This document shows positions 53,556-64,000 of a DNA stretch of 64,000 nt, one piece after another (the first letter of the stretch is position 1; each line of letters opens with the position of its first letter). The notes below the pieces were generated by a model that searched no databases, was not told where the DNA came from, and saw nothing but the letters and a program-made list of their open reading frames with translations. The stretch is from Janthinobacterium fluminis (lineage in GTDB: Bacteria > Pseudomonadota > Gammaproteobacteria > Burkholderiales > Burkholderiaceae_D). The DNA lies in NCBI RefSeq assembly GCF_028595325.1, contig NZ_JAQQXR010000012.1:1-64000 (forward strand), given 5' to 3'. The position numbers were made by a program, and so were the translations under genes.

Positions 53556-54239
53556 ATGGTCATAAAAACCGCGATTACGCTTTTGAGCGCCACCCTGATT
53601 GCCGGGTGCGCGGTCCCCCATTCCCCCGCCCCGCTCGCCACCAATTTCGCGACCAGCAAACAGGCCAAACTGCAGGCCGTCGCGCACTGGAATGCCATTT
53701 CCGCGCACATCGACCAGCAATTGGCGCCGGCGCTGAAAAACAGCCCGGCCATGCCGCTCTACGTCGAGGCACTGCAGCCGACCGCATTCAATCAGGCGAT
53801 GAGCGGGCGCCTGATCACCGCGCTGGTCAACAATGGTTATGTGGTCAACAAAACACCGGCGGCGGCATTGAAAGTCGACATTGATACGCAAGTCGTGGCA
53901 TTCTCCGGCCGCCGTCCCCAATATAGCTTCGCCGGCGAGCGTTCCGCGCTGGCGGCGGGCGCCTGGGTATTAACCGGCGTGCAGCACAGCATCGCCGGAC
54001 TGGCAACGGCGGCCGTCGTCGCCGACGACGCCTATACCTGGTTCCGTTCCGAATTCGCCTCCGGCGCAACGCCCAAGACCGAAATCGTCGTGACCGTCTC
54101 GGTATCCGACGAACACCGCTATTACGCCCGCTATACTTCGGTCTATTACGTCACCGACGACGACCGCCTGCTGTATGAAGTGGCGCCACCAAAAGACAGT
54201 CCGCAGATCACGAAGTTATTCACGGTCAAAGGCGGCTAA
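53556..54239 (+). CDS. Putative lipoprotein of unknown function
   Basis: This encodes a 227-residue protein. The N-terminus MVIKTAITLLSATLIAGCAV is a lipoprotein signal with lipobox LIAGC. The mature part has a helix, then alternating strands (ALKVDIDTQVVAFSG, KTEIVVTVSVSD, YYARYTSVYYVTDDDRLLY), and resembles small outer-membrane-associated lipoproteins. A longer frame upstream exists, but the ATG at 53556 has ATGAGG at suitable spacing and creates the lipobox. It is followed 14 nt later by the FlgO-like lipoprotein, so both form an operon and probably work together at the outer membrane. Confidence 0.78.
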   Translation: MVIKTAITLLSATLIAGCAVPHSPAPLATNFATSKQAKLQAVAHWNAISAHIDQQLAPALKNSPAMPLYVEALQPTAFNQAMSGRLITALVNNGYVVNKTPAAALKVDIDTQVVAFSGRRPQYSFAGERSALAAGAWVLTGVQHSIAGLATAAVVADDAYTWFRSEFASGATPKTEIVVTVSVSDEHRYYARYTSVYYVTDDDRLLYEVAPPKDSPQITKLFTVKGG

Positions 54240-54253
54240 CAAGGAATATGACA

Positions 54254-54802
54254 ATGAAACGACGCGCCTCCCTTTCCCTGCTGGTCCTGCCATTGCTGCT
54301 GGGCGCCTGCGCCACCGACCGCAAAGCGGAAGACAGCAACTATTCATCCGTGTCGTCGAACGCCTTCGTCGCCGCCAATTACAAGGCGGCCGACGCCTTA
54401 TTGGCGCAGCTCAACGGCAAACTGGCGGCCGACAAGCCCTTAATCATGGCGACGGTCGTCAACATCGACGCGCTCGAACAAACGTCGACGCTGGGACGGC
54501 TGGTGTCGGAACAGATTTCGACCCGGCTGGCACAAGGCGGATTGAAGATGCTGGAAATGAAGCTGAGGAATAACGTCTACTTCAAGCGCAATCAGGGGGA
54601 ATTAATGCTGACCCGCGAAATCGGCGAAGTCGCGCACACCCACAACGCGCAAGCCATCGTCGTCGGCTCGTATGCGGAGAGCAGCGATACCGTGTTTGTC
54701 AATATCAAGGTGATTCAGCCGAACACCAATTTCGTCTTGGCGGGGCAGGATTTCGTGCTGGCGAAAGAATCCATCGTGCGGTCCATGCTGCAGCGTAACT
54801 GA
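54254..54802 (+). CDS. FlgO-domain lipoprotein
   Basis: This encodes a 182-residue lipoprotein with lipobox LLGAC. The mature protein carries a FlgO-type domain: AADALLAQLNGKLAADKPLI, ATVVNIDALEQTSTLGRLVSEQISTRL and AIVVGSYAESSDTVFVNIKV. FlgO is an outer-membrane protein associated with the flagellum in Vibrio. Many FlgO-domain proteins lie outside flagellar loci, as here, so a flagellar role should not be assumed. AAGGA lies 8 nt before the ATG at 54254; an in-frame ATG at 54248 is too close to it. A strong hairpin follows the gene. Confidence 0.82.
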   Translation: MKRRASLSLLVLPLLLGACATDRKAEDSNYSSVSSNAFVAANYKAADALLAQLNGKLAADKPLIMATVVNIDALEQTSTLGRLVSEQISTRLAQGGLKMLEMKLRNNVYFKRNQGELMLTREIGEVAHTHNAQAIVVGSYAESSDTVFVNIKVIQPNTNFVLAGQDFVLAKESIVRSMLQRN

Positions 54803-54882
54803 GCACCCAGGGCGCCGGCGCAAGCCGCGCTCGGTATAGCTTCCCCACTCCGGCGCACAGGCCGGGAGCCTGGGCGGAAAGC

Positions 54883-54915
54883 CGGATGCTTGCAGAGAAA
54901 CCAGGCAAGCATCCG
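54883..54915. terminator. Strong hairpin between convergent flgO-like and hns genes
   Basis: CGGATGCTTGC (54883-54893) and GCAAGCATCCG (54905-54915) form a perfect 11-bp stem with an 11-nt loop. It is placed between the stop codons of the plus-strand lipoprotein gene and the minus-strand H-NS gene. T-runs are weak on both sides, so it is likely a bidirectional terminator or an mRNA 3' stabiliser. Confidence 0.6.
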
Positions 54916-54927
54916 AATGAACATCTC

Positions 54928-55236
54928 TTAAATCTTCAACAAATCGCGCGATTTGCCCGAGTCAGTCCATTCTTTTACCCATTTCGGTTGGCGGCCACGG
55001 CCGGTCCATTGCTGCGACGCGTCGTTTGGATTGCGATAACGCACAGCCACCGTGCCGGTTTTTGCGCGGATACCCGTGCCAACCAGGTCTTTGACGGAAA
55101 CACCAACGCTCTGGGCGATTGCCAGGATTTGTTCGCGGGCTTTCGACAGATCGTCCTGTTCACGTTTTTTCATTTGTTTTTTGATGTCGTCTTGCAGATT
55201 GCGCAGATCGGTGAGGGATAAAGTGGATAGATCCAT
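54928..55236 (-). CDS. H-NS family nucleoid-associated protein
   Basis: This encodes a 102-residue H-NS/MvaT-type (BpH3-like) protein. The N-terminal coiled-coil dimerisation region (LRNLQDDIKKQMKKREQDDL) is joined to the C-terminal DNA-binding domain YRNPNDASQQWTGRGRQPKWV, the AT-hook-like motif that reads the minor groove of AT-rich DNA. Such proteins silence horizontally acquired genes, so the AT-rich parts of the CDI and eCIS region are plausible targets (inference). TAAAGGAGA precedes the ATG at ideal spacing. The gene stands alone with a ~550-nt AT-rich region upstream. Confidence 0.93.
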   Translation of the reverse strand: MDLSTLSLTDLRNLQDDIKKQMKKREQDDLSKAREQILAIAQSVGVSVKDLVGTGIRAKTGTVAVRYRNPNDASQQWTGRGRQPKWVKEWTDSGKSRDLLKI

Positions 55237-55680
55237 GATGTCTCCTTTAGGTGAGTGGAATGATGACAGTGAAGCAAAACAAGATTCTATCCAATTGTAA
55301 CGCGGTTTGCGCGTTTTTTAATGCTTTTTACAATTCTTTTGACTCGCCGCCTTCACATTTCCGCGAAATGCATGTCGTCTTGCACCAAAGCGGCAGGCCA
55401 CCGGCTGAAATCACCCCCTGCGCCGCCAATTCCAGGCAGTTTCAAAAAAAAGCCACCATCAGTAAGCCTTGTGACGGATTATGATGCAGTTCTTGATATC
55501 TTGCACATTTTAATATCGCTAATTTGCAAGACCAGTGCGTCTGCCGCAAATAAGATCGACGAAAATTTTCCGGATGGGGAATTGAACCACTACAGTAACG
55601 GCATCAGGCCAGGAAAGGCAATTAAACATCGGCGCGGCGCTTGTCCTAGGTCTAGACAAGCGTTGTTTTAATGCCATAAG
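55237..55680. promoter_or_regulatory. AT-rich upstream region of the H-NS gene, no gene seen
   Basis: No coding region is supported in this stretch. On the minus strand the 13-nt sequence AATTGGATAGAAT at 55297-55285 ends about 48 nt before the H-NS start and is identical to a sequence upstream of the eCIS operon. The remainder is AT-rich with poly-T tracts near 55310-55335, consistent with autoregulation by H-NS. Confidence 0.45.
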
Positions 55681-55745
55681 AAAAAAGCAAGGGCATATAA
55701 GCGGAATCAGGCCCTGAAGGCTGAAGCCGGCTGTATGCCCTTGCT
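55681..55745 (-). terminator. Rho-independent terminator of the NfeD-SPFH operon
   Basis: On the minus strand AGCAAGGGCATA (55745-55734) pairs perfectly with TATGCCCTTGCT (55697-55686) around a ~36-nt loop that itself can fold. The stem ends in six T (55686-55681). It lies just downstream of the SPFH gene stop. Confidence 0.85.
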
Positions 55746-55785
55746 GTTCCGCGGCGCGCCTTGGCGCCACCGCCTCCCGCCTTGC

Positions 55786-56706
55786 TTACTTTTGCGTTTT
55801 CACCACCTGCATTGCGGTGGCGATCAAACCGCTGATATCGCCCAGATTCGCCGGCACGATAATCGAGTTATTCGTCTTCGCCAATTGCGCGAAGGCTCCG
55901 ACATATTGCTCAGCCACTTTCAGATTCACCGCGTCCGAACCGCCCGGCTCGCGAATCGCCGCGGCCACCTGGCGCAAGGCTTCGGCATTCGCTTGCGCCA
56001 GCGCGACAATCGCCGTCGCCTGCCCCTGCGCCCGGTTAATCGAGGCCTGCTTTTCGCCTTCCGAACGGGCAATCGCCGCTTCCCTCTCGCCGCTGGCAAT
56101 ATTGATCTGCTCCTGGCGACGCCCTTCCGAGGCGGCGATCAGCGCGCGCTTTTCCCGTTCGGCGGTGATCTGCGCCTGCATCGCGTGCAGGATTTCCTTC
56201 GGCGGCGTCAAATCCTTGATTTCATAGCGCAGCACTTTCACGCCCCAGTTCGCGGCCGATTCGTCGATCGCATTGACGATCGTGGTATTGATGTGGTCGC
56301 GCTCCTCGAAGGTTTTATCCAGTTCCATTTTACCGATCACCGAACGCAGCGTCGTTTGCGCCAGTTGCGTGATCGCCGCGATGTAATTCGACGAACCATA
56401 CGAGGCACGCATCGCGTCGGTGATCTGGAAGTACAGAATGCCGTCGACTTGCAACTGGGTGTTGTCGCGCGTGATACAGACCTGCGGCGGCACGTCGAGC
56501 GGGATCTCCTTCAAGGAATGCTTGTAGGCGATGCGGTCGATAAACGGAATGACGATATTCAAGCCCGGCCCCAGCGTTGCATGGTATTTACCGAGGCGTT
56601 CGACCACCCAGGCATGCTGCTGCGGCACCACGTTGATGGTCTTGAAAACGAAGACCAAGGCGAATATAAATAAAACAAATGTGACGCTGCCGATACTAAT
56701 TTCCAT
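55786..56706 (-). CDS. SPFH/Band-7 membrane protein (stomatin/QmcA-like)
   Basis: This encodes a 306-residue protein. One N-terminal membrane helix (VTFVLFIFALVFVF) is followed by the SPFH domain (VVPQQHAWVVERLGKYHATL, PGLNIVIPFIDRI, FQITDAMRASYG). A long Ala/Glu/Arg-rich helix comes next (AQITAEREKRALIAASEGRR and on), and a C-terminal hydrophobic helix completes the protein. Family members form membrane microdomains and modulate proteases. It is the second gene of an operon with the NfeD protein 46 nt upstream, the usual SPFH-NfeD pair. Confidence 0.93.
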   Translation of the reverse strand: MEISIGSVTFVLFIFALVFVFKTINVVPQQHAWVVERLGKYHATLGPGLNIVIPFIDRIAYKHSLKEIPLDVPPQVCITRDNTQLQVDGILYFQITDAMRASYGSSNYIAAITQLAQTTLRSVIGKMELDKTFEERDHINTTIVNAIDESAANWGVKVLRYEIKDLTPPKEILHAMQAQITAEREKRALIAASEGRRQEQINIASGEREAAIARSEGEKQASINRAQGQATAIVALAQANAEALRQVAAAIREPGGSDAVNLKVAEQYVGAFAQLAKTNNSIIVPANLGDISGLIATAMQVVKTQK

Positions 56707-56752
56707 TGCCTGCTCTCCTGTTGAGTGAATCTTTTGCCGCCCGCCCGAGCGT

Positions 56753-57169
56753 CTATTTGACGATCAGGCGGCTGCCGCGCACTTCCTGAATCGTATAACT
56801 GCCGGCCTCGGGGTTGCCGCCCGGCGCCAACTGCACATCCCACTGGGCGCCGCGGTACATCACGCGGGCCGCGCCGTCGACCCAATGGGCTACGCTCAGG
56901 CTCTGGCCGATGTCCATGTTGACGTTGGCATCGCGGCCGGCGTCGGAACGCGCCGTTTGGCCGTACTTGCTACGCCGCAGCAGCAAGGTGGCCAGCACGC
57001 CAACGCCGGCGGCCAGCGCCGTCTGCGCCGGCCCGCCGAGGCCCGCCAGCGCCGCGACGCCGCCGGCCGCGATGCCTATCGCTATCATCAGCAAATAAAA
57101 CGTTCCGGTAAATAACTCCAGTATCACCAGCAACCCGGCCGCCAAGAACCAACTGACCCAATCCGACAT
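56753..57169 (-). CDS. NfeD family membrane protein
   Basis: This encodes a 138-residue short NfeD protein. Two to three membrane helices (WVSWFLAAGLLVILELFTGT, LLMIAIGIAAGGVAALAG, TALAAGVGVLATLLL) are followed by a C-terminal OB-like domain (ARVMYRGAQWDVQLAPGG ... VRGSRLIV). These proteins partner with the SPFH protein encoded directly downstream. The frame runs further upstream, but GGGAGG a few nt before the ATG at 57169 marks the likely start. Confidence 0.9.
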   Translation of the reverse strand: MSDWVSWFLAAGLLVILELFTGTFYLLMIAIGIAAGGVAALAGLGGPAQTALAAGVGVLATLLLRRSKYGQTARSDAGRDANVNMDIGQSLSVAHWVDGAARVMYRGAQWDVQLAPGGNPEAGSYTIQEVRGSRLIVK

Positions 57170-57205
57170 CATGCCTCCCTGCTCAAGTAACAACGTTAAA
57201 ACGAC

Positions 57206-57243
57206 AAAACCCCCGCAGCCCACTGAAGGCGACGAGGGTTTTT
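57206..57243 (-). terminator. Terminator-like hairpin downstream of ppsA
   Basis: AAAACCC and GGGTTTT (57206-57212 and 57236-57242) flank an imperfect inner stem. On the minus strand the hairpin ends in GGGGTTTT. It lies between the ppsA stop and the NfeD operon and could terminate ppsA transcripts. Confidence 0.6.
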
Positions 57244-57370
57244 ACTGCGTATGGGTATGTATTAATAGTTTTTTGCCAGACACTTATATACAAGCAGTCT
57301 AACGCAAATCCAGCCCACGTCAATATGACAATGTTCTTTTTTTACTATTGCATCCCCATTCAGCCGGCCA

Positions 57371-59797
<2,427 letters not shown>

Positions 59798-59950
59798 AAT
59801 GACACCTTTACTGATGATAGAAATCGTCGCGAGGCGCACTGACATGTGTTCTTGTTATTCTTGGCGTCGTGCAGCACAATCATACCGTTGCGCCCATTTT
59901 AACAGCCCGGGGCGCAGTTTGACGACGCACAATATTGACCAGAAGACTTT

Positions 59951-60799
59951 ATGACATCAGATGCACGCCCCCCATTGCCCTCAGCAGCCCGCACCGTCTT
60001 CTTCGTTTCCGACGGCACCGGCATCACCGCCGAAACTTTTGGTCACTCGGTGCTGACCCAGTTCGACCTGCGCTTCCGACAAATCCGCCTGCCCTTCATC
60101 GACACCCTCGACAAGGCCCACGACGCGGCGCGCAAGATCAACGAAGCCCACGCCAACGACGGCCACCGCCCGATCATCTTCTCGACCCTGGTCAAGGACG
60201 AGCTCTCGGCCGTCATCCGCAAGTGCAAGGGCATGCACATGGACCTGATCCAGACCTTCGTGGCGCCGCTGGAGCAGGAGCTGGGCGTGAAATCGACCCA
60301 CACGATAGGCCGCTCGCACAACATCGTCGACAGCGAGGAATACAAGAACCGCATCGAGGCCATCAACTACTCGCTGGCGCACGACGACGGCCAGTCGCAC
60401 AAGAACCTGGCCTCGGCCGACGTCATCCTGGTCGGCGTGTCGCGCTCGGGCAAGACCCCGACCAGCCTCTACCTGGCCATGCAGTACGGCATCAAGGCGG
60501 CCAACTACCCCCTGATCCCCGACGATTTCGAGCGCGACAAGCTGCCGTCGGCCCTCTACGAATTCAAGACAAAAATTTTCGGCCTGAGCATCACGCCCGA
60601 GCGTTTGTCGGAAATACGCAACGAAAGACGGGCCGGCAGCAAGTACGCGTCCATCGAAAACTGCCGCTACGAAGTCAACGAGGCGGAAAAAATGATGAAA
60701 CGGGAAGGCATACGCTGGCTGTCCTCGACCACCAAATCGATCGAGGAAATCTCCACGACGATTTTGCAAGAGATCAAACCGAACCGGCGCGAATACTAA
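59951..60799 (+). CDS. ppsR: PEP synthase regulatory kinase/phosphorylase (DUF299)
   Basis: This encodes a 282-residue bifunctional regulator that switches PEP synthase off by ADP-dependent phosphorylation and on by Pi-dependent dephosphorylation. [19 protein letters not shown] at the N-terminus and the P-loop [15 protein letters not shown] (about 157-171) are diagnostic. [16 protein letters not shown] follows. Full length. It is divergently transcribed from ppsA with a 153-nt intergenic region, so expression of enzyme and regulator may be coordinated from there. A clear terminator follows. Confidence 0.96.
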   Translation: MTSDARPPLPSAARTVFFVSDGTGITAETFGHSVLTQFDLRFRQIRLPFIDTLDKAHDAARKINEAHANDGHRPIIFSTLVKDELSAVIRKCKGMHMDLIQTFVAPLEQELGVKSTHTIGRSHNIVDSEEYKNRIEAINYSLAHDDGQSHKNLASADVILVGVSRSGKTPTSLYLAMQYGIKAANYPLIPDDFERDKLPSALYEFKTKIFGLSITPERLSEIRNERRAGSKYASIENCRYEVNEAEKMMKREGIRWLSSTTKSIEEISTTILQEIKPNRREY

Positions 60800-60877
60800 A
60801 CGGCGCCGCGGCGCAGAAATCGGCCAATCCGGCGCCGAAATACTGTATATTCATCCAGTTATCCACACTGATATGAA

Positions 60878-60904
60878 GAGGCGCCCCCGGGCGCCTCGTT
60901 TTCC
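60878..60904 (+). terminator. Rho-independent terminator of ppsR
   Basis: GAGGCGCC (60878-60885) pairs with GGCGCCTC (60890-60897) across a 4-nt loop, followed by GTTTT. An in-frame ATG at 60873 for the next gene would sit before this hairpin, so the later ATG at 60906 is the better start. Confidence 0.85.
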
Positions 60905-60905
60905 T

Positions 60906-61433
60906 ATGGCCTCCAACAAAGCCCATCACGCCACCGGATGGGCCGCCGGCGTGATCGCCGCGGCGCTGGTGGCGCACGCGGGCGCGGGCGGGCCGTACCA
61001 GATCGTCAGCTTCCTCAGCTTTGTCGCCGGGGTACTCGGCGGCACGGCGCCGGACTGGCTGGAGCTGGCCTGGTGGTCACGCCGGCGGCGCCTGTGGATC
61101 ACGCACCGGACCTGGACGCACTGGGGCATCGCCTGGCTCGGCCTGCTGGCTTACGCCTACCTGGCGCTGCCCTCGCAATTCTGGGCGGCGCCGCTGTTCG
61201 GCTTCGCCTGCGGCGGCGTCATGCACCTGCTGGCGGACTGGCCGAATCCGCTGGGCGTGCCGTGGATCGCCGGGCGGCACTCGCTGAAACTGTGGAAAAG
61301 CGGGCGCTGCGATCTGATCGTCGTGACGGCGGCGTGGCTGACGGCCGGCTTGGTCGCCGACCACGTCTTTTTCCAGAATGTCCACGCGCACAAGGCACTG
61401 GCCTTCGTGCGCGCGCTGCCCGCCTGCTCTTGA
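60906..61433 (+). CDS. YdjM-like membrane-bound metal-dependent hydrolase family protein
   Basis: This encodes a 175-residue inner-membrane protein. It has 4 probable membrane segments and the family's His/Asp motifs: KAHHATGWAAG, GGTAPDWLELAWW, RTWTHWGI and GGVMHLLADWPNPLGVPW. These conserved His and Asp residues are the putative metal ligands; the activity is unproven. It is placed immediately behind the ppsR terminator, without a clear Shine-Dalgarno sequence, and converges with the pirin gene with a 4-nt gap. Confidence 0.82.
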   Translation: MASNKAHHATGWAAGVIAAALVAHAGAGGPYQIVSFLSFVAGVLGGTAPDWLELAWWSRRRRLWITHRTWTHWGIAWLGLLAYAYLALPSQFWAAPLFGFACGGVMHLLADWPNPLGVPWIAGRHSLKLWKSGRCDLIVVTAAWLTAGLVADHVFFQNVHAHKALAFVRALPACS

Positions 61434-61437
61434 CGCC

Positions 61438-62316
61438 TTAGGCCGGCAGGCGCTGCGGCAGCGGAATCCACTCCGTCTCGCCCGGCACCTGGCCCATGCG
61501 CTGCGCGCTCCAGTCGTCGGCCGCCTGGGCGATGCGCTCCTTGCTCGACGAAACGAAGTTCCACGACATGAAGCGGCGCCCGTCCAGCGGCTCGCCGCCG
61601 ATGACGACGAACTGCGCCGTGCCGACGGCGCGCAACAGCGGCGTGCTGCCGGCGTCGAGCAGCGCCATGGTGCGCAGCTCCAGTTTCGCGCCGTCGATCT
61701 CCACGGCGCCGCTGATCGGGTAGATGGCCGCCTCGGCCGGCAAACCGGCCAGGCCCAGCTCCTGCCCCGCCTGCAGCGTGACGTCCAGATACAGCGTCTG
61801 CATATATGTGCGCACCGGCGAGGTCTGGCCGAAGGCGCTGCCGATCAGCACCTTGATGGTGGCGCCGGCCACGCTCACGACGGGAATCGCCGACGCCGGC
61901 GTGTGCGTGAAGCTGGGCTCGTCCTCCTCGTGGGCCAGCGGCAACGCGGCCCACAACTGCAGGCCGTGGGTGCGGTGCGGCACGCCGGCCAGGTCCTTGG
62001 GCGTGCGCTCGGAATGGACGATGCCGCGCCCGGCCGTCATCCAGTTGATCGCGCCCGGCTCGATGCGCTGCACCGAACCGATGCTGTCGCGGTGGTCCAT
62101 CGCGCCCTCGAACAGGTAGGTCACCGTCGCCAGGCCGATGTGCGGGTGCGGCCGCACGTCGTGATTGGCGCCCGGCGCCACGTCGACGGGGCCGAAATGG
62201 TCGAAGAAAATAAACGGCCCGACGGCTTGCTTGACGGCCGCCGGCAGGTAGCGGCGCACCAGCAGGCCGCCGCCCAGGTCTTTTTCATGGCCCTTCAATA
62301 TGTGCGAAATCGTCAT
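61438..62316 (-). CDS. Pirin family protein
   Basis: This encodes a 292-residue bicupin pirin. The N-terminal cupin carries FDHFGPVDVAPG, DVRPHPHIGLATVTYLFEGA, a second His in MDHRDSIGS and GRGIVHSERTP, which supply the metal-binding His/Glu set. A C-terminal cupin follows (GAVEIDGAKLELRTMALLDA). Bacterial pirins are Fe-binding proteins with quercetinase-like or regulatory roles. It lies 3 nt downstream of the OsmC-like gene on the same strand, probably a two-gene operon. Confidence 0.93.
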   Translation of the reverse strand: MTISHILKGHEKDLGGGLLVRRYLPAAVKQAVGPFIFFDHFGPVDVAPGANHDVRPHPHIGLATVTYLFEGAMDHRDSIGSVQRIEPGAINWMTAGRGIVHSERTPKDLAGVPHRTHGLQLWAALPLAHEEDEPSFTHTPASAIPVVSVAGATIKVLIGSAFGQTSPVRTYMQTLYLDVTLQAGQELGLAGLPAEAAIYPISGAVEIDGAKLELRTMALLDAGSTPLLRAVGTAQFVVIGGEPLDGRRFMSWNFVSSSKERIAQAADDWSAQRMGQVPGETEWIPLPQRLPA

Positions 62317-62319
62317 GGC

Positions 62320-62718
62320 CTACACCAGTACCGTGCTGACTTCGGTGCTCACCGCCGTCATCAACTTGTGGATGGGGCATTTTCCCGCGGCGGCCAGCAA
62401 TTCCTGGCGCTGCGCCTCGCTCAGCTCGCCCGTCATGCGCAAGCCCACGGCCAGCCGGTAGACGCCCTTGCGCTCGTCGCTGGCGTCGCGCTCTGTCGTC
62501 GTTTCGACATGTTCGAGCGGATAGCCCTTGCGTTTGGCGTACCAGACCACGGTCAGGGCCTTGCACGCGGCCAGCGCGGCGTCGTACAGGTCGTGCGGCG
62601 ACGGGCCGGCGTCGTTGCCGCCCTCCTCCAGCGAGCCGTCGGCGGGAATCAGATGGTTGCGCACGTGCACGATGTGGCGCATCGGCAGCGACTGGTCGCG
62701 GATGGCTTTGATGGTCAT
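62320..62718 (-). CDS. OsmC family protein
   Basis: This encodes a 132-residue OsmC/Ohr-type protein. DAGPSPHDLYDAALAACKAL contains the first conserved Cys, and AAAGKCPIHKLM contains the second. Such Cys pairs reduce peroxides in the Ohr/OsmC family, although this subgroup is mostly uncharacterised. The gene has a normal length and its stop is 3 nt before the pirin ATG, so the two are probably co-transcribed and may share a stress-response role. Confidence 0.9.
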   Translation of the reverse strand: MTIKAIRDQSLPMRHIVHVRNHLIPADGSLEEGGNDAGPSPHDLYDAALAACKALTVVWYAKRKGYPLEHVETTTERDASDERKGVYRLAVGLRMTGELSEAQRQELLAAAGKCPIHKLMTAVSTEVSTVLV

Positions 62719-62898
62719 GGCTTTCCTTATGAACGATGGAATTGGAACAGCGTCAATTTACACTGTTTGAGCCCATCGCGCATAGGGCAAAGCGCGCCGG
62801 CCCAGCCCCCGATCCGACGTGCTTATACTATAATATGCAACAGCGGCGCTGCCACCCCCGGCCGTGCGCCTAACCGTCCAATATGTGTCAGCGCCTGC

Positions 62899-64000
62899 AT
62901 GTCTTTTGACTTAAAAAAATCGCTTCCCAAACCCGGCAACCGGTTCGCGTTGCCCGCCCTTTTCGGTTCGTCCGACGCCTACGCGCTGGCGCTCGCCGCG
63001 CTTGAACTATCGGCGCGCGGCCAGATGCTGGCCGTGGTCGTGGCCAACGCCAGCGACGGCCAGCGCCTGCTCGATGAAATCCCCTGGTTCGCCGCCGACA
63101 AGCTGCGCTGCCATCTGCTGCCGGATTGGGAAACCCTGCCCTACGACGCCTTCTCGCCGCACCAGGACCTGGTGTCGGAGCGCCTGGCGACGCTGTACGA
63201 AATCCAGAGCCGCCAGTGCGACGTGCTGATCGTGCCGGCCACGACGGCGCTGGTGCGCCTGGCGCCGCCGTCCTTCCTGGCCGCCTACACCTTCTTCTTC
63301 AAGAAGGGCGAGACGCTCGACGAGACGCGCCTGAAGTCGCAGCTGACGCTGGCCGGCTACACCCACGTGTCGCAGGTGATGTCGCCCGGCGAGTACTCGG
63401 TGCGCGGCGGCCTGCTCGACCTGTTCCCGATGGGCTCGGCCCTGCCCTACCGCCTCGACCTGTTCGGCGACACCATCGAGTCCATCCGCACCTTCGACGC
63501 CGACACCCAGCGCTCGCTGTATCCGGTCGGCGAGGTGCGCCTGCTGCCCGGCCGCGAGTTCCCGATGGACGAGGCGGCCCGCACCACCTTCCGCAGCCGC
63601 TGGCGCGAGCAGTTCGAGGGCGACCCGTCGCGCTCGGTGGTGTACAAGGACATCAGCAGCGGCATCGCCTCGGCCGGCATCGAGTACTACCTGCCGCTGT
63701 TTTTCGAGGAAACGGCGACGCTGTTCGACTACCTGCCGGCGGACGCCTCGATGGCCCTGGTCGGCGACATCGACAGCGCCATCAAGCGCTTCTGGGTCGA
63801 CACGCAGTCGCGCTACCGCTTCCTGAAGGCCGACCGCGAGCGCCCCATCCTCGCGCCCGAGGCGCTGTTCCTCAGCGACGAGAGCTTCTTCGCGCTGGCC
63901 AAGCCCCTGCCGCGCTGGGCCATCGCCAAGGACAACGAGGCGCTGGCCTCGGAGCTGTCGGCGCCGGTGCCGAACATCGCCGTCAACCGCCGCGCCGACG
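62899..64000 (+). CDS. mfd: Transcription-repair coupling factor Mfd (partial, cut by right edge)
   Basis: The first ~367 residues of Mfd are visible. The ATG at 62899 gives MSFDLKKSLPKPGNRFALPA. The UvrB-like N-terminal module follows (LLPDWETLPYDAFSPHQDLV, ERLATLYEIQSRQCDVLIVP, SPGEYSVRGGLLDLFPMGS, LFGDTIESIRTFD). The RNA-polymerase-interacting domain and the translocase helicase motifs lie beyond the window. Mfd removes RNA polymerase stalled at lesions and recruits UvrA. A TATAAT at 62829-62834 lies upstream without a clear -35. Confidence 0.96.
   Translation, partial: MSFDLKKSLPKPGNRFALPALFGSSDAYALALAALELSARGQMLAVVVANASDGQRLLDEIPWFAADKLRCHLLPDWETLPYDAFSPHQDLVSERLATLYEIQSRQCDVLIVPATTALVRLAPPSFLAAYTFFFKKGETLDETRLKSQLTLAGYTHVSQVMSPGEYSVRGGLLDLFPMGSALPYRLDLFGDTIESIRTFDADTQRSLYPVGEVRLLPGREFPMDEAARTTFRSRWREQFEGDPSRSVVYKDISSGIASAGIEYYLPLFFEETATLFDYLPADASMALVGDIDSAIKRFWVDTQSRYRFLKADRERPILAPEALFLSDESFFALAKPLPRWAIAKDNEALASELSAPVPNIAVNRRAD

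Noticed and set aside
55251..55671. Short open frames between hns and the SPFH gene
   Set aside because: They overlap an AT-rich regulatory region, have no ribosome-binding sites and show no recognisable sequence.
60873..60905. Upstream ATG for the YdjM-like gene
   Set aside because: The extra codons are formed by the ppsR terminator hairpin and give a non-family N-terminus.

Overview
The window looks like chromosomal DNA from a high-GC betaproteobacterium of the Oxalobacteraceae (Janthinobacterium/Duganella/Massilia type). This is inferred from the housekeeping genes and their order: guaB-guaA, ratA-rnfH next to smpB, ppsA divergent from ppsR, an H-NS protein with the short beta-proteobacterial DNA-binding motif, DUF4124, and mfd. 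No rRNA, tRNA, CRISPR array, integrase or intact insertion sequence was found.

Region 1 (about 0.1-16.9 kb, minus strand) is a two-partner secretion / contact-dependent inhibition locus. A ShlB/FhaC-type outer-membrane transporter (15056-16885) is followed by a 4323-residue CdiA/FhaB-like exoprotein (2036-15007). The exoprotein ends in a putative JAB/MPN-like toxin domain, and a small presumed immunity gene overlaps its stop by 4 nt. Further downstream lies a low-GC row of orphan toxin/immunity pieces. One is a toxin tail with an in-frame amber codon, whose true end overlaps the start of a second immunity-like gene. Another is a tiny open remnant overlapping a third immunity-like gene.

Region 2 (about 17.4-43.3 kb, plus strand) is one long, tightly packed operon for an extracellular contractile injection system (eCIS, Afp/PVC-like). 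In order it encodes a DUF4255 cap protein, an unknown, the sheath, two tube proteins, a DUF5908 protein, a LysM adaptor, a VgrG-like spike, a PAAR tip, a gp25 baseplate protein, an Afp11-like baseplate protein, two unknowns, an Afp12-like baseplate protein, a very large tape-measure protein, an AAA+ ATPase, and a membrane protein with a degenerate GH18-like domain. The unusual parts are an alanine-rich insertion of about 170 residues in the sheath, a 2210-residue tape measure with internal tandem duplications, the GH18-like membrane protein, and the lack of a recognisable receptor-binding fibre or DUF4157-type cargo.

Region 3 (43.3-46.9 kb) is a mixed accessory stretch: a primase-like protein, a DUF455 ferritin-like protein, a truncated BPSL0067-family gene, and a Fic/winged-helix toxin-antitoxin-like pair next to the 3' end of guaA.

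Region 4 (46.8-64 kb) is mostly conserved chromosome. It holds guaA-guaB (GMP synthesis), a DUF4124 protein, a serine beta-lactamase-fold hydrolase, rnfH-ratA, smpB, two lipoproteins (one FlgO-like), H-NS, an SPFH/NfeD membrane pair, ppsA with its regulator ppsR, a YdjM-like membrane protein, a pirin, an OsmC protein and the start of mfd. Several convincing rho-independent terminators separate these units.
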